DNA of 64,000 bases, taken from contig JAFWOY010000015.1 in assembly GCA_017509755.1 (NCBI GenBank), positions 1-64,000 of the forward strand, written 5' to 3'. Positions 15,811 through 25,380 of the stretch are shown piece after piece; the stretch's first letter is position 1, and every line of letters starts with the position of its first letter. A program made the position numbers and the translations under genes. The DNA comes from Bacteroidales bacterium (lineage in GTDB: Bacteria; Bacteroidota; Bacteroidia; Bacteroidales; UBA932). The notes beneath the pieces are model-generated. The model did not search any database, was not told where the DNA came from, and saw nothing but the letters and a program-made list of their open reading frames with translations.

Positions 15811-17832
15811 TTATTCCAATCCTTTTTCCAGGAATGCCACATATTCATCCACATCGAGATTGTAGCTGCGGGCAGGCACCTTGTTTTTCTCCGTGACCGG
15901 GTCGAGAATGACATAATATGGCTGGGCATTCACGTGGTAACGCTTCATCATGAAGTACGAGTTGATCTTGCCCAGGCTCTTGAGCACTTTGCCGTCTTCG
16001 GTCGTGACCCAGTCTTTCTCATCGAGCACTTTCTTGTCATCGCCGTAGAGCGAGCAGACCACATAATCGTTCTTCATCATCTTGAGGACGCGTGGATCGC
16101 TCCAGACGCGCGATTCCATCTCCCGGCAGTTCACACAGCCGTGGCCGGTAAAGTCGAGCAGAACAGGCTTCCCGACCTTGGCGGCATAGGCGCGGGCTTC
16201 CTCATAATCGAAGAAGGCGGGGATATCATAAGGCATGTGCAGGAAATCCGCGTACTTGCGGTGCGTGGGAATACCGGATTCATTGTCTGCCGGTTGCCCC
16301 ACGACATAAGTAGTGCCACCTCCTGCGTGTTGATTGGGATCCAGCACGAAGTCCTGCGTAGTGATGGGCGGCAGATAGCCCGAGAGCGCTTTGAGCGGCG
16401 CGCCCCACATACCTGGAATCATATAGACGACGAAGGTAAAGACCACGATCACAAGAATCAGGCGGAAGACACTCAGATGCTCCACAGGCGAATCGTAGGC
16501 GAACTTGATCTTGCCCAGCAGGTAGAGACCCAGCAGGAAGAACACCACGATCCAGATGGCCAGATAGACCTCGCGGTCGAGCAGGCCCCAGTGATAGGTC
16601 TGGTCGGCGACGCTCAGGAACTTGAAGCCCAGCGCCACCTCAACGAAGCCGAGGACCACCTTCACGCTGTTGAGCCAGCCACCGGATTTCGGGAGCTTGT
16701 CCAGCAGGCTCGGCGCAAATGCCAGGAGCGTGAACGGCAGGGCAAAGGCGATCGAGAAGGCGAGCATCGTGATGATCGGCTCCCAGAACTGGCCCTGCGT
16801 ACTCTTGATGAGCACCGAACCCACAATCGGACCCGTGCAGGAAAATGATACCAGAACCAGCGTCAGCGCCACGAAGAACACGCCGCCCAGGCCGCCCTTG
16901 TTGGACTTGGCGTCCGACTTGTTGAGCCAGGAACTCGGCAGGGTGATTTCGAAGGCACCGAAGAACGAGGCTGCAAAGATCATGAAGATCAAGAAGAAGA
17001 TGATATTCGGAAGCCAGTGCGTAGCCAGCCAGTTGAAGATGTCGGCCGTCACGGCTTCACCGCCGGCGAAGTAGGTAATCAGGATGATGACCGCGATGGG
17101 AATGGTATAGAGGCCGACGATGGAGAGGCCGAAAATGCTGGCCAGCCACTTGCCGCGACCTTTCTTCTTCTCCTCCCCTTCCGCGACCTGGTTCTGCTTC
17201 AGGAAGAAACTCACCGTCATCGGAATCATCGGGAACACGCAAGGCGTCAGCAACGCCACGAAACCCCAGGCAATTGCCTCGAGGATCAGGCCCCAGATGG
17301 ATTTGCCTTCACCCGGCGCAGTGGCATTCGGGTCGGCTTCCGGTTCTGCCGGCGCGAGGACAGGCAGTCCTTCGCCGCCCGGCAGCGTCACATTCACCGT
17401 AAAATCATCCGGCGGGATGCAGTTCTCATCGTTGCAAGCCTGCCATTCCACCGTGACGGGGACTTCCACCTCGTTGCCCTGCAGCAATTCGACCTTCTGG
17501 GCGATGACCACCGGGCTGTCGCAGGTACCGATCTCAATGCCGAAGACATCGTCGAAGCCCTTGTGGACCTCGGAAACGACGTAGGGATCGCCGACAAGTT
17601 TCACCTTGCCGCCGTCCTCGACGGTGAAGATCGTACCGTTGGGGCCGCTGGAGCCGTAGTCGGTCAGGTCGTAGATGTGCCAGCCGCCTACAATCGTACC
17701 GGTGGCACGGATCTCATAGGTGTTGCCTTCCACCTGGACAGCCTCGGCCTTCCAGGAGACGGGCTGCATCGGCTGGGCGAACGAAGGCACCGCCAGCAGC
17801 AGGGAAAGGAGCAGAAGTCTGAAATGTCTCAT
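15811..17832 (-). CDS. dsbD: Thiol:disulfide interchange protein DsbD
   Basis: The 673-residue protein has the complete three-domain plan. A signal peptide and periplasmic alpha domain carry ACNDENCIPP at about 132-141. The multi-helix membrane domain has the paired cysteines in TPCVFPMIPMTVSFF and FSCTGPIVGSVL, and the C-terminal thioredoxin-like domain has HGCVNC (566-569). DsbD moves electrons from cytoplasmic thioredoxin across the inner membrane to periplasmic reductases. It is followed in the same unit by the small TlpA protein, and four further TlpA or DsbD-N-like proteins are encoded within 10 kb on either side, which are plausible clients. Confidence 0.95.
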   Translation of the reverse strand: MRHFRLLLLSLLLAVPSFAQPMQPVSWKAEAVQVEGNTYEIRATGTIVGGWHIYDLTDYGSSGPNGTIFTVEDGGKVKLVGDPYVVSEVHKGFDDVFGIEIGTCDSPVVIAQKVELLQGNEVEVPVTVEWQACNDENCIPPDDFTVNVTLPGGEGLPVLAPAEPEADPNATAPGEGKSIWGLILEAIAWGFVALLTPCVFPMIPMTVSFFLKQNQVAEGEEKKKGRGKWLASIFGLSIVGLYTIPIAVIILITYFAGGEAVTADIFNWLATHWLPNIIFFLIFMIFAASFFGAFEITLPSSWLNKSDAKSNKGGLGGVFFVALTLVLVSFSCTGPIVGSVLIKSTQGQFWEPIITMLAFSIAFALPFTLLAFAPSLLDKLPKSGGWLNSVKVVLGFVEVALGFKFLSVADQTYHWGLLDREVYLAIWIVVFFLLGLYLLGKIKFAYDSPVEHLSVFRLILVIVVFTFVVYMIPGMWGAPLKALSGYLPPITTQDFVLDPNQHAGGGTTYVVGQPADNESGIPTHRKYADFLHMPYDIPAFFDYEEARAYAAKVGKPVLLDFTGHGCVNCREMESRVWSDPRVLKMMKNDYVVCSLYGDDKKVLDEKDWVTTEDGKVLKSLGKINSYFMMKRYHVNAQPYYVILDPVTEKNKVPARSYNLDVDEYVAFLEKGLE

Positions 17833-17870
17833 CTGTTATCGATTTGTTTTGTTTTTCGTGGGAATTCTGA

Positions 17871-17878
17871 CAAATATA
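17871..17878 (-). promoter_or_regulatory. Putative -7 box TATATTTG for dsbD
   Basis: TATATTTG on the minus strand, 38 nt before the dsbD start, matches TAnnTTTG. Confidence 0.4.
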
Positions 17879-17904
17879 CAAAATCCCCCCGGCTTTCCCT
17901 TTTT

Positions 17905-19260
17905 TTATTTCAACAGATTCTCGATCCAGGCGATGATGTCCGGGTCACTGGGGCGTTTGGCGTCCAGCGAAAGGATGCAGCCCTGCGCGTCGATGAAGAG
18001 GAAGCGCGGGATCCCTTCGATGTCATAATTCCGGCAGAGGGCGCTCTCGAACTCGTCGTGGACGATGTACTGCGGCCAGGCGAGTTTCTCCTCCGCCACG
18101 ACGGCTTTCCAGTTCTTCTCCTTCTTGTCGAGCGAGACGCTCACCAACTGGATGCGGGGATCGTTCTTGTAGTGCTCATACAACTTGATCATATACGGCG
18201 TCTCGGCCCGGCATGGGCCGCACCAGGTAGCCCAGCAATCGATGTAGGCGGCCTTGCCGCGCAGGGCGGAGAGCGTATATTTGATTCCGTCCACGTCGTA
18301 AAAGTCAAACTCCACCGCCTGAGCGCCGGGAATCATCGTGATATAATGATCGTACTGTTCCTGGATCTTCTCAGGGACAACCCGGTCGGGCTCGATGGCC
18401 TTGTAAACCTCGAACACCTCGGCAAGATTGGCGGGAGCGCGGCGAATGACGCCATCGATGCGCTCGTCGGCAAGCTGGCGGACGATTTCCTTGTTGGTGA
18501 TCTTCTCTTTCAGCACATCGAACCATGCGATATAACGGTCTTTGTCCTTCGGCATCCAGAAGCTGCAATAACCCTCCATATACAACTCGGCATCCTGACG
18601 GTTTCCGTTGCGGTCGAGCGACTCAAGAAAAGTTTCGTAAGCTTCGTCTGGCTCCTGAGCGAGCATAGGATACCAGTTGTACGCATTTTTAACCTTCGCT
18701 TCATAGTCGTTCTTCATCCACTCCCTGAACACGGGACTCTGCACCTTCGGAAGCAGGGCGACAAGGGAATCCTTCCGCACCTGCAGGTCTTTGCAGAAAT
18801 CATCGAACGAAGTCAGATCCTTGGTATCATAGTGGGCCATAACCACGGGATTCTGGATATTCTGGTAGAATTCTCCCTCCGTGAGGAAATCATAGGCATC
18901 CTTGTTGTCGCCCGTGTAGTTGACGACGGTATCATAGACCTCTTCCCCGCCCTCGTTGCCGACCGACTTGAATTCCAGGTCGATGTTGGCTTTCATGCCC
19001 GGTTCGACGAAGAACTTCACACCGCCCTTCGGGTCGTCGCAGATGATGTAGCGAGTGCAGGGATCCGCCTTGATCTCGATCGAATAGTTGCCCTCAGCGT
19101 CGACCTCGATCGGAATCTCCTGGGTCCGGCCGGCGATGTCGTATAGCATCACCTTGCTTTCAGGCTTCAGACCCATAATCTTGCCGGTGAAAACCGCCGG
19201 CTTGGGGCCGCAACTGACTGCGGCCAGCAGCACAAGAGTTGCTAATAGGATTTGTTTCAT
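17905..19260 (-). CDS. TlpA/ResA-type thioredoxin lipoprotein (system B)
   Basis: The 451-residue lipoprotein (LLAAVSCGPKP) has an N-terminal beta-rich DUF4369-like domain, a long helical insert and a C-terminal thioredoxin-like domain with CWATWCGPC (about 342-350) and GIPRFLFID containing the cis-Pro. The gene follows susD B after 3 nt, so it belongs to the susCD B transcript. The same susC-susD-tlpA order occurs in system A. It is presumably reduced by DsbD and acts on a cysteine-containing partner or cargo of the transporter; this is not demonstrated by sequence. Confidence 0.9.
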   Translation of the reverse strand: MKQILLATLVLLAAVSCGPKPAVFTGKIMGLKPESKVMLYDIAGRTQEIPIEVDAEGNYSIEIKADPCTRYIICDDPKGGVKFFVEPGMKANIDLEFKSVGNEGGEEVYDTVVNYTGDNKDAYDFLTEGEFYQNIQNPVVMAHYDTKDLTSFDDFCKDLQVRKDSLVALLPKVQSPVFREWMKNDYEAKVKNAYNWYPMLAQEPDEAYETFLESLDRNGNRQDAELYMEGYCSFWMPKDKDRYIAWFDVLKEKITNKEIVRQLADERIDGVIRRAPANLAEVFEVYKAIEPDRVVPEKIQEQYDHYITMIPGAQAVEFDFYDVDGIKYTLSALRGKAAYIDCWATWCGPCRAETPYMIKLYEHYKNDPRIQLVSVSLDKKEKNWKAVVAEEKLAWPQYIVHDEFESALCRNYDIEGIPRFLFIDAQGCILSLDAKRPSDPDIIAWIENLLK

Positions 19261-19263
19261 TTC

Positions 19264-20679
19264 TTAGCGTTCGTTTTGGACGAGTTGCGGATTGAAATCC
19301 ATCACATTGTACGGAATCAGCAGTTGCCAGCGGGGATCGCCGACCGGCATCGTGTAGTTATTTCCGTAGATGGAACGGGTCATGTCCTCCGCCGTCTTGG
19401 GGTCGGCGTTCAGGCGCTTCTTGTTAAGGAAGGAGAGATCCGTATAGACCAGTTCCCGGCGGCGTTCGTTCAGGATTTCGGTGAGCAGTTGGTCGGGATT
19501 GGTCGTGGTAATCGGCTGATACGTGGCGGCCGCATAACGGTGCTGGCGCAGATGGTTCAGGGCGGAAAGCGCCTCGTTCACGTCTGGACTGCTCTTGCGC
19601 AGCGCTGCCTCAGCCCTGGTCAGCCAGACCTCGGAGATGTTGATGCCACCGTTGAGGATACGCGTCCAGTTGACAGTTTCCATAATACCCGACATTTCAA
19701 GCGCACCCATGAACGTGGTCCAGCGCAGGTCGTTGGCCTTGTCGGTAATGGCCTCCAGCTTATCGGAATAGGGACCCAACAGGGACTCGGTCTTGTAGCG
19801 GAGATACAAGATCTCGGGATTGGTGGTCCGGTTCGTATCGTAGCCGCCGATACCGTAAGCCGGAATGCCCGGCATATACTGGAAGAGCGTATTGTAGTCG
19901 ATCAGCGTGTTGCGGAGCTGAAGCGAAGCGACCGCATCGGCATAAGCCTTGTCATAGTCCTGCATCCACAGATAGGTGCGGGCGCGGAGGGCGTAGGCCG
20001 TGGCCTTACCGGGCAGGTTGTTGAATTCCGGATTCGTGTTGTCGAAGAGCTGGATGGCCATGTCGAGATCTTTGAGGATCTGGTCATAGACCTCGGCGAC
20101 CGTAGCCCTGGGATACTGGTTGTTGATGTTGGACTCCAGCACAAGGGGCACGCCCAGATCGGTGGAGGCCGTCGCGGCGTTGTACTGTTTGCCGTAGAGG
20201 TTGACCAGTTCGAAGTAGTTGAAGGCACGGTGCACCAAGGCACGGGCCTTGACGGTCTCGCGGGTGTAGCTTACGCCAGGTTCCGCCGTGTCGATGTTGT
20301 CGAGAACGAAGTTGGCCACATAGTTCGACTTGTAGAGGCCGTCCCAGTTCATATCGGCATCAGCCGCCGACCAGATTTCCTTGTTCCAGACGATGGTGTT
20401 ATAGACGAACGCGTTGTTCTTGAAAACGCTGTAATAGACCGATGCCGGGTTTTCGGGCGCGTTGAAGTCGTCGCTCAGGAATTCGATGAAGTTCACGCAA
20501 TAGCAGATATCGGTGAAAGCATAGTTATCACCACCCATCGCCAACGAGCCGTTGTTCATCATGTCGCCGAAGTTGTCGACCGTTGTCGGGATAGTCTGTC
20601 CCTTGGGGACGATGTCCACGAACGATTCGCAGGATGCAAGCGAAAGGGCCGCAATCAGAAGGATATAAAGTTTTTTCAT
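19264..20679 (-). CDS. SusD/RagB-family outer-membrane lipoprotein (system B)
   Basis: The 471-residue lipoprotein (AALSLASCESFVDIVPKG) has the SusD pattern of N-terminal TPR-like helices, a mid-protein ATAYALRARTYLWMQDYDKAYADA repeat and a C-terminal LNERRRELVYTDLSFLNKKR block, which is a SusD hallmark. The start at 20679 begins the signal peptide MKKLYILL and lies 4 nt after the susC B stop. A longer frame to 20748 would add a non-signal extension overlapping susC. Confidence 0.92.
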   Translation of the reverse strand: MKKLYILLIAALSLASCESFVDIVPKGQTIPTTVDNFGDMMNNGSLAMGGDNYAFTDICYCVNFIEFLSDDFNAPENPASVYYSVFKNNAFVYNTIVWNKEIWSAADADMNWDGLYKSNYVANFVLDNIDTAEPGVSYTRETVKARALVHRAFNYFELVNLYGKQYNAATASTDLGVPLVLESNINNQYPRATVAEVYDQILKDLDMAIQLFDNTNPEFNNLPGKATAYALRARTYLWMQDYDKAYADAVASLQLRNTLIDYNTLFQYMPGIPAYGIGGYDTNRTTNPEILYLRYKTESLLGPYSDKLEAITDKANDLRWTTFMGALEMSGIMETVNWTRILNGGINISEVWLTRAEAALRKSSPDVNEALSALNHLRQHRYAAATYQPITTTNPDQLLTEILNERRRELVYTDLSFLNKKRLNADPKTAEDMTRSIYGNNYTMPVGDPRWQLLIPYNVMDFNPQLVQNER

Positions 20680-20683
20680 GGCC

Positions 20684-23600
20684 TTAGAACTTGAGATTGA
20701 GAGACACGGTATAATAAGTAGGCTGATCGCCGTAGTACGTTCCGCCAATCAGGCGGTCGGTATCCAGCTTGTAGCTGTTGGCTGCCCAGAACCAGGGATT
20801 CTCGACGTTGAATTTCAGCGCGAGACCGGTCAGCCAGGACGTCCGGACGAGGGAACTGAAGTCATAGCCCAGTCCGATGTATTTGAGGCGGATCAGGTTG
20901 CCTTTCTCCATAATCTTGTCGTTGTTGTTGATCACGCCGAGGTAAGTGCCCGCGATATTGTCGTAAGCGGCCCGGGGAATCCAGGTCTTCTCCTCATCGC
21001 CGGGCTGGCGCCAACGGTTGTCGAACGACTTGAACACGTTGTTGCCCGAGTAGGCATACACCTGCGGCATCTGGACCATCTGTCCCCACTTGTATGTGAA
21101 GGCGAAATCGAAGGACAGGTTCTTCCAGGTCAGGGCGTTGGAGAAAGCGCCGTAGTATTTGGGGCTCCGGCGGCCCAAGAAGAGGATGTCATCGAGCGTC
21201 AGGGTCGACATCATCTCGTAACCGAGGACGTCACCGGCAGCGTTGTATATCTGCATCTGGCCTTCCGGGGAGAGCTTGGCCATCCGGTATCCATACACAT
21301 AATCCACAGGCTGGCCTTCCATCGGGTTGTGCGACATCAGGCTCGTGTAGGAGTTCTGGCCGGAATACACACTGGTCACCGTATTGTGGTTGTAGGCCAG
21401 GGTGAAGGAAGAATACCACTGGAAATCCTTTCCGCGCACCGGATAGCCGGAGATGGAAAAGTCCACACCGTAGTTCTCCAGCTCGGCATAGTTGATCTTC
21501 GCGGAAGCCCAGCCGGTCGTCGGGTCCATCGCCGCATTGCCGAGGGCGTCCTTCGTATGCTTGTGGTAGTACTCCGCCTCAACGTTGAGCCGATGGTCGA
21601 ACATACTCAGTTCGAAACCGGCGTTCTGAATGAACACTTTCTCCCAGCCCAGTTCCGGGTTCTCGGGATTCTGGATGGTCAACACTTTCTGGCCGGTGAA
21701 CGCATCGAGCATATTGGCCGTAATGACGTAAGGCGAGGTCGTTTTGTCGACGTTTCCACTCAGACCATAAGAAGCCTTGAGCGAGAGTTCATCGATGGCA
21801 TCCACGTGGAAGAACTGCTCGTTGGAAACCGTCCACTTGCCGCCAATCGACCAGGTAGGCTGGTTGCGGTATTTCTTCGACCGGCCGAAGAGGTTGGTCT
21901 TGTCGTAACGCATACTGGTGAAGAGGGTGTAGCGGTTGTCATAGGTGCCGCTGGCGGTGAAGAAGGTCGAGAAATATCGGTTCTCCACATCCGAAACGGA
22001 AGGATAATACTGGATGGTCTGGCGGCCGGCCTCCTGTGAATAGCCGTACACTCCTTCGCTGGCCAGCGTATAATAGTCCATGCGGGTATCGTAAGTCAGG
22101 CCCTGCACGTCATAGCCGTACTGGATGTCGTGCAGACCCCGCGTCCGGATGGCGAACATTTCGGTACCGGCCAGAGCCGAGACATACCATTTGTCGCTGG
22201 AATAATTGTAGTTCAGCACGTTCCTCCAAGTGTAACTCACGCCGTCGGAATTGCGGACGTCGCGGTTGGCGCCCTCCGGCAGATAGGAGGTCAGCATACC
22301 GGTCGCATCGTCGTACGCCGTGAACCTGTTGAACTGGTCGCGCGTATAGTAACTGTTGCGGCCGTAGATCACCTCGTTGGCCGCGTGGTCCACGGTATAC
22401 ATCCCACTCGTGGTGAACTTGAAGCCCCACGGGAGGTTAAAATCCAGCGCCATATTGGCCGACACGTTGTAGGCGTCGGTACGGTCGGTCACCTGGTCGC
22501 GGTCCTTGAGCCGGTTGTAGCTCCAGTCCGCATAACCCTTGGCCTCCAGTTCGTCTTTCAGGAACTGGGAGACACCGCGCATCTCGTTGGCGTAGGAGCC
22601 GTCGGAGTTGAAGAGACGCGTGAATGGAGCCATCGAGGTCGGAGTGCCCGTATAGGCGTCCGCCACGGAATAGTGGGCGCGGATACCGGTGCTCAGCTTG
22701 ATGCGTTTGGTGATGTCGATGGAAGAGTTCCAGAGCAGGCCGGCGCGGTTCTGGCTGTTGCCGATCAGGTCGCCGCGGGAGTTCTCGAAGTTAATGGAGA
22801 CATAGTTGGACGTTATCTCCGAGCCGCTCGTGATGACGATGTTGTGCGTCTGGAAGAGGGAGTTCTGGTAGAAGTTCTTGCGGATGTCGTTCCAGTTGGT
22901 ATAGGAGCCCAGCGCCTGGTAGCGGGAATCCCGCTCGGATTCTGAAATGTCCCCGTGCTGGTAATAGTATTCAATCAGGGCCGCCTCATCGAAGGAATAG
23001 GGAGAGCCTTGGATGATTCGCTGGATATCGAAGGTATTGGCAAAGTGCTCGCGCTCCCAGTCGATGCGCTGGGCGGAGTTCAAGTAGCCGAGCGATTCGA
23101 CGTCGAACTTGCTGCCGACCTTCACGTCGCCCGAATAGGAGACGTGCGTCTTGGCGTTGCGCGATCCTTTCTTGGTCGTGATGACGATCACGCCATTGGC
23201 AGCACGAACGCCCCAGATCGAGGCCGCGGCTGCGTCTTTCAGAACGGAGATCTGCTCGATGTCGTTGGGGTTTACGTTAAAGGCATCGTATTCCATCGGG
23301 AAACCGTCCACGACGATCAGCGGAGCGGTCTCGGCGTAGAGCGTTGCCTGGCCGCGGACAATCATCTTGCCCTCGCCATCGACGGCCAGACCGGGAACGA
23401 CACCTTCGAGGCGGTCCACCACGTTGTTGGTCACGATCTTATTCATCTTGTCGTCGGTCACCACGGCATAGGAACCGGTGGACCGGCCCTTCTCGATGGT
23501 CTGGTAACCGGTGATGACCGATTCGGTGATGACCATATCGGAGTGCATCTCCACGTTTTTCTGGATGTCCTGCTCGCCCGGTTCGAGGGTGAGGTAGGCG

Positions 23601-24106
23601 TCTTCCATACCCAGGTAGGTGAATTTCAGCGTGGAACTCTCCACGGGAACTTTGAAGGTAAAGAAGCCGTTCTCGTCGGTAATGGTGCAGACGCGGGTCT
23701 CGCCAATACAAACCGGAACGCCGATGAGCGGTTCACCCTCCGTGTCGCGGACATAACCGCTGATGGTACGGGTACGGCCGCTGAGCTGCTGGGCACTGAT
23801 GCTGACAATGTTGCCTTTGACTGTGTATTGGCATTCAATCAGATTGACCAGGTCGCGGATTACCTCTTCGGCGGGCCGCTTCCGGGCCTGGATGGTCACC
23901 TTCGGCCAGGTTTTGGCCAGGTCGGAGGAATAAACGAAATTCAGGCCGGTCTGCTTCTGTAGCGAAGCAAGCACGGTCTCCACGGGGGCGGACTGGTAGT
24001 TGACCGTCACCTTCGTGTCGAGGTCAGGTGCCGCGGCAGCCGTCACGACCGTCAGAACGGTCAGCGACAATGCCAGGAGCACCTTCTTTAATGCATTGAT
24101 GATCAT
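20684..24106 (-). CDS. SusC/RagA-family TonB-linked transporter with STN domain (system B)
   Basis: The 1140-residue protein has a signal peptide, an STN domain (VNYQSAPVETVLASLQKQTGLNFVYSSDL), a carboxypeptidase-like domain (GYVRDTEGEPLIGVPVCIG), a plug with APLIVVDGFPMEYDAFNVNPNDIEQISVLKDAAAASIWGVRAANG, and a C-terminal barrel ending YTVSLNLKF. The STN domain implies signalling to the FecR encoded 17 nt upstream. susD and a tlpA gene follow directly, so the whole B system from sigma factor to TlpA is on one strand. The transported substrate is unknown. Confidence 0.95.
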   Translation of the reverse strand: MIINALKKVLLALSLTVLTVVTAAAAPDLDTKVTVNYQSAPVETVLASLQKQTGLNFVYSSDLAKTWPKVTIQARKRPAEEVIRDLVNLIECQYTVKGNIVSISAQQLSGRTRTISGYVRDTEGEPLIGVPVCIGETRVCTITDENGFFTFKVPVESSTLKFTYLGMEDAYLTLEPGEQDIQKNVEMHSDMVITESVITGYQTIEKGRSTGSYAVVTDDKMNKIVTNNVVDRLEGVVPGLAVDGEGKMIVRGQATLYAETAPLIVVDGFPMEYDAFNVNPNDIEQISVLKDAAAASIWGVRAANGVIVITTKKGSRNAKTHVSYSGDVKVGSKFDVESLGYLNSAQRIDWEREHFANTFDIQRIIQGSPYSFDEAALIEYYYQHGDISESERDSRYQALGSYTNWNDIRKNFYQNSLFQTHNIVITSGSEITSNYVSINFENSRGDLIGNSQNRAGLLWNSSIDITKRIKLSTGIRAHYSVADAYTGTPTSMAPFTRLFNSDGSYANEMRGVSQFLKDELEAKGYADWSYNRLKDRDQVTDRTDAYNVSANMALDFNLPWGFKFTTSGMYTVDHAANEVIYGRNSYYTRDQFNRFTAYDDATGMLTSYLPEGANRDVRNSDGVSYTWRNVLNYNYSSDKWYVSALAGTEMFAIRTRGLHDIQYGYDVQGLTYDTRMDYYTLASEGVYGYSQEAGRQTIQYYPSVSDVENRYFSTFFTASGTYDNRYTLFTSMRYDKTNLFGRSKKYRNQPTWSIGGKWTVSNEQFFHVDAIDELSLKASYGLSGNVDKTTSPYVITANMLDAFTGQKVLTIQNPENPELGWEKVFIQNAGFELSMFDHRLNVEAEYYHKHTKDALGNAAMDPTTGWASAKINYAELENYGVDFSISGYPVRGKDFQWYSSFTLAYNHNTVTSVYSGQNSYTSLMSHNPMEGQPVDYVYGYRMAKLSPEGQMQIYNAAGDVLGYEMMSTLTLDDILFLGRRSPKYYGAFSNALTWKNLSFDFAFTYKWGQMVQMPQVYAYSGNNVFKSFDNRWRQPGDEEKTWIPRAAYDNIAGTYLGVINNNDKIMEKGNLIRLKYIGLGYDFSSLVRTSWLTGLALKFNVENPWFWAANSYKLDTDRLIGGTYYGDQPTYYTVSLNLKF

Positions 24107-24123
24107 TATAACTAAGAATTAGG

Positions 24124-25227
24124 TTATTGCTTGTGGATGAAGATGGAACCCTCCGACAGATCGAACTGCAAGCCTGTGACCATCGCGAGGCTCTCGATAG
24201 TGGTCGAGAGGTCCTCGTAGCGGTCGAAGTTGCCGGAGAGGCGCGGCGCGCCGAGCGATTCGTCGGCGAATGCCACCTTGCAGCCGTACCATTTGGCGAT
24301 GACCGTCATCACCCGGCTCAGCGGCCAGTCCTGGAAGGCGAACTTGCCGGTGTTCCAGGCGACGTACTGTTCCACATCGACCGTCTCGACCGTCAGGGTC
24401 TCGCCCAGGGTCGCCTTCTGGCCCGGCTCGATGTGCCGTTCCTCGCCGCTGGCGGGCGTGACGCTCACGCTGCCTTCGACCAGGACCACTTCGGTCGCGC
24501 CTTCCGTCTCGCGGGTCGAGACATTGAACTCGGTGCCATAGACCTTGACATCGCCCTGCTTCGTGTGGACGATGAACTGGCGGGCGGCATCCTTGGCCAC
24601 CATAAAATAGGCCTCGCCGTCGAGAATCACCTCGCGGGTCTTCGACTCGGGTTTTTCGGGATAGATCAGATAGGTGTCATTGTTCAGGTGAACCACGCTG
24701 CCGTCGTCGAGGGTGAGCCAGTACTCCTTGGTCTGCTCGGTCGTCACCTGACGGGCCGCAGCGAAGTCCTCGGGGCGGGCCGAGGCCGTGCTGCGCACGG
24801 CTTCCGCGACCGCATCGGCCGTCAGGCCGGTGACCGCCGCCTCCTGCTTGCCGGTCTTGCTGCTTTGCGCCATCGCCAGCTGGACGTCTTCTGGCAGCGA
24901 CGGGCTCCCGGCCGGACGGCCGGGGCGGAGCAGCAGGATGCCGCCGGCGATGAGGAGGACGGCCGCGGCGGCGGCTGCCGCGTAGCGGTAGCGCCGCCAC
25001 ACCGACGGCCGGACCACCTTCGGCACCGGTGCGTCTTCCGCACGCCGGATGTCCTTCGGCGCCGGCGCCGGCGCGTCCGCGCCGGTCTCCTTCAGCCGCT
25101 TCAGCAGGGCGGCCAGCGCCTGCTCGTCATCGATGCCGGCGAATTCGCGGTAACGGCGGACGAGTTCGTCCCCGTCAATCTCCCCCAGGAGCATCAGCTC
25201 CTTCAGTTCCCTGAACTTTTCTTCCAT
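24124..25227 (-). CDS. FecR family anti-sigma/sensor protein (system B)
   Basis: The 367-residue protein has an N-terminal cytoplasmic domain (EEKFRELKELMLLGEIDGDELVRRYREF), a low-complexity Ala/Pro stretch, a membrane helix at about 80-100 (YAAAAAAAVLLIAGGILLL), a FecR domain (LTLDDGSVVHLNNDTYLIYPE, LDGEAYFMVAKD) and a C-terminal DUF4974-like domain (FAFQDWPLSRVMTVIAKWYGCKV). The ATG at 25227 follows an ECF-promoter-like site. susC B starts 17 nt downstream, so fecR and susC share a transcript here, unlike in system A. Confidence 0.9.
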   Translation of the reverse strand: MEEKFRELKELMLLGEIDGDELVRRYREFAGIDDEQALAALLKRLKETGADAPAPAPKDIRRAEDAPVPKVVRPSVWRRYRYAAAAAAAVLLIAGGILLLRPGRPAGSPSLPEDVQLAMAQSSKTGKQEAAVTGLTADAVAEAVRSTASARPEDFAAARQVTTEQTKEYWLTLDDGSVVHLNNDTYLIYPEKPESKTREVILDGEAYFMVAKDAARQFIVHTKQGDVKVYGTEFNVSTRETEGATEVVLVEGSVSVTPASGEERHIEPGQKATLGETLTVETVDVEQYVAWNTGKFAFQDWPLSRVMTVIAKWYGCKVAFADESLGAPRLSGNFDRYEDLSTTIESLAMVTGLQFDLSEGSIFIHKQ

Positions 25228-25250
25228 TTTCTGTCCTTTTACATAACCTA

Positions 25251-25277
25251 GTACGCAAAGTTCAGAAAAAGGGGGAC
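25251..25277 (-). promoter_or_regulatory. Possible ECF sigma B promoter of fecR-susCD B
   Basis: On the minus strand GTCCCCC (25277-25271), 15 nt, then CGTAC (25255-25251), 23 nt before fecR B. The CGTAC element resembles common ECF -10 sites. Only one instance exists in the window, so support is weak. Confidence 0.3.
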
Positions 25278-25380
25278 AAGTTTTCAAAGTTGTTTCAGGC
25301 AGAGATGATCCGGAAATATCCGGTGGCAGATATTGCTTTCAGCAAAGCACACTTAATCAGACGGGTAGCCGCCACTGCCC

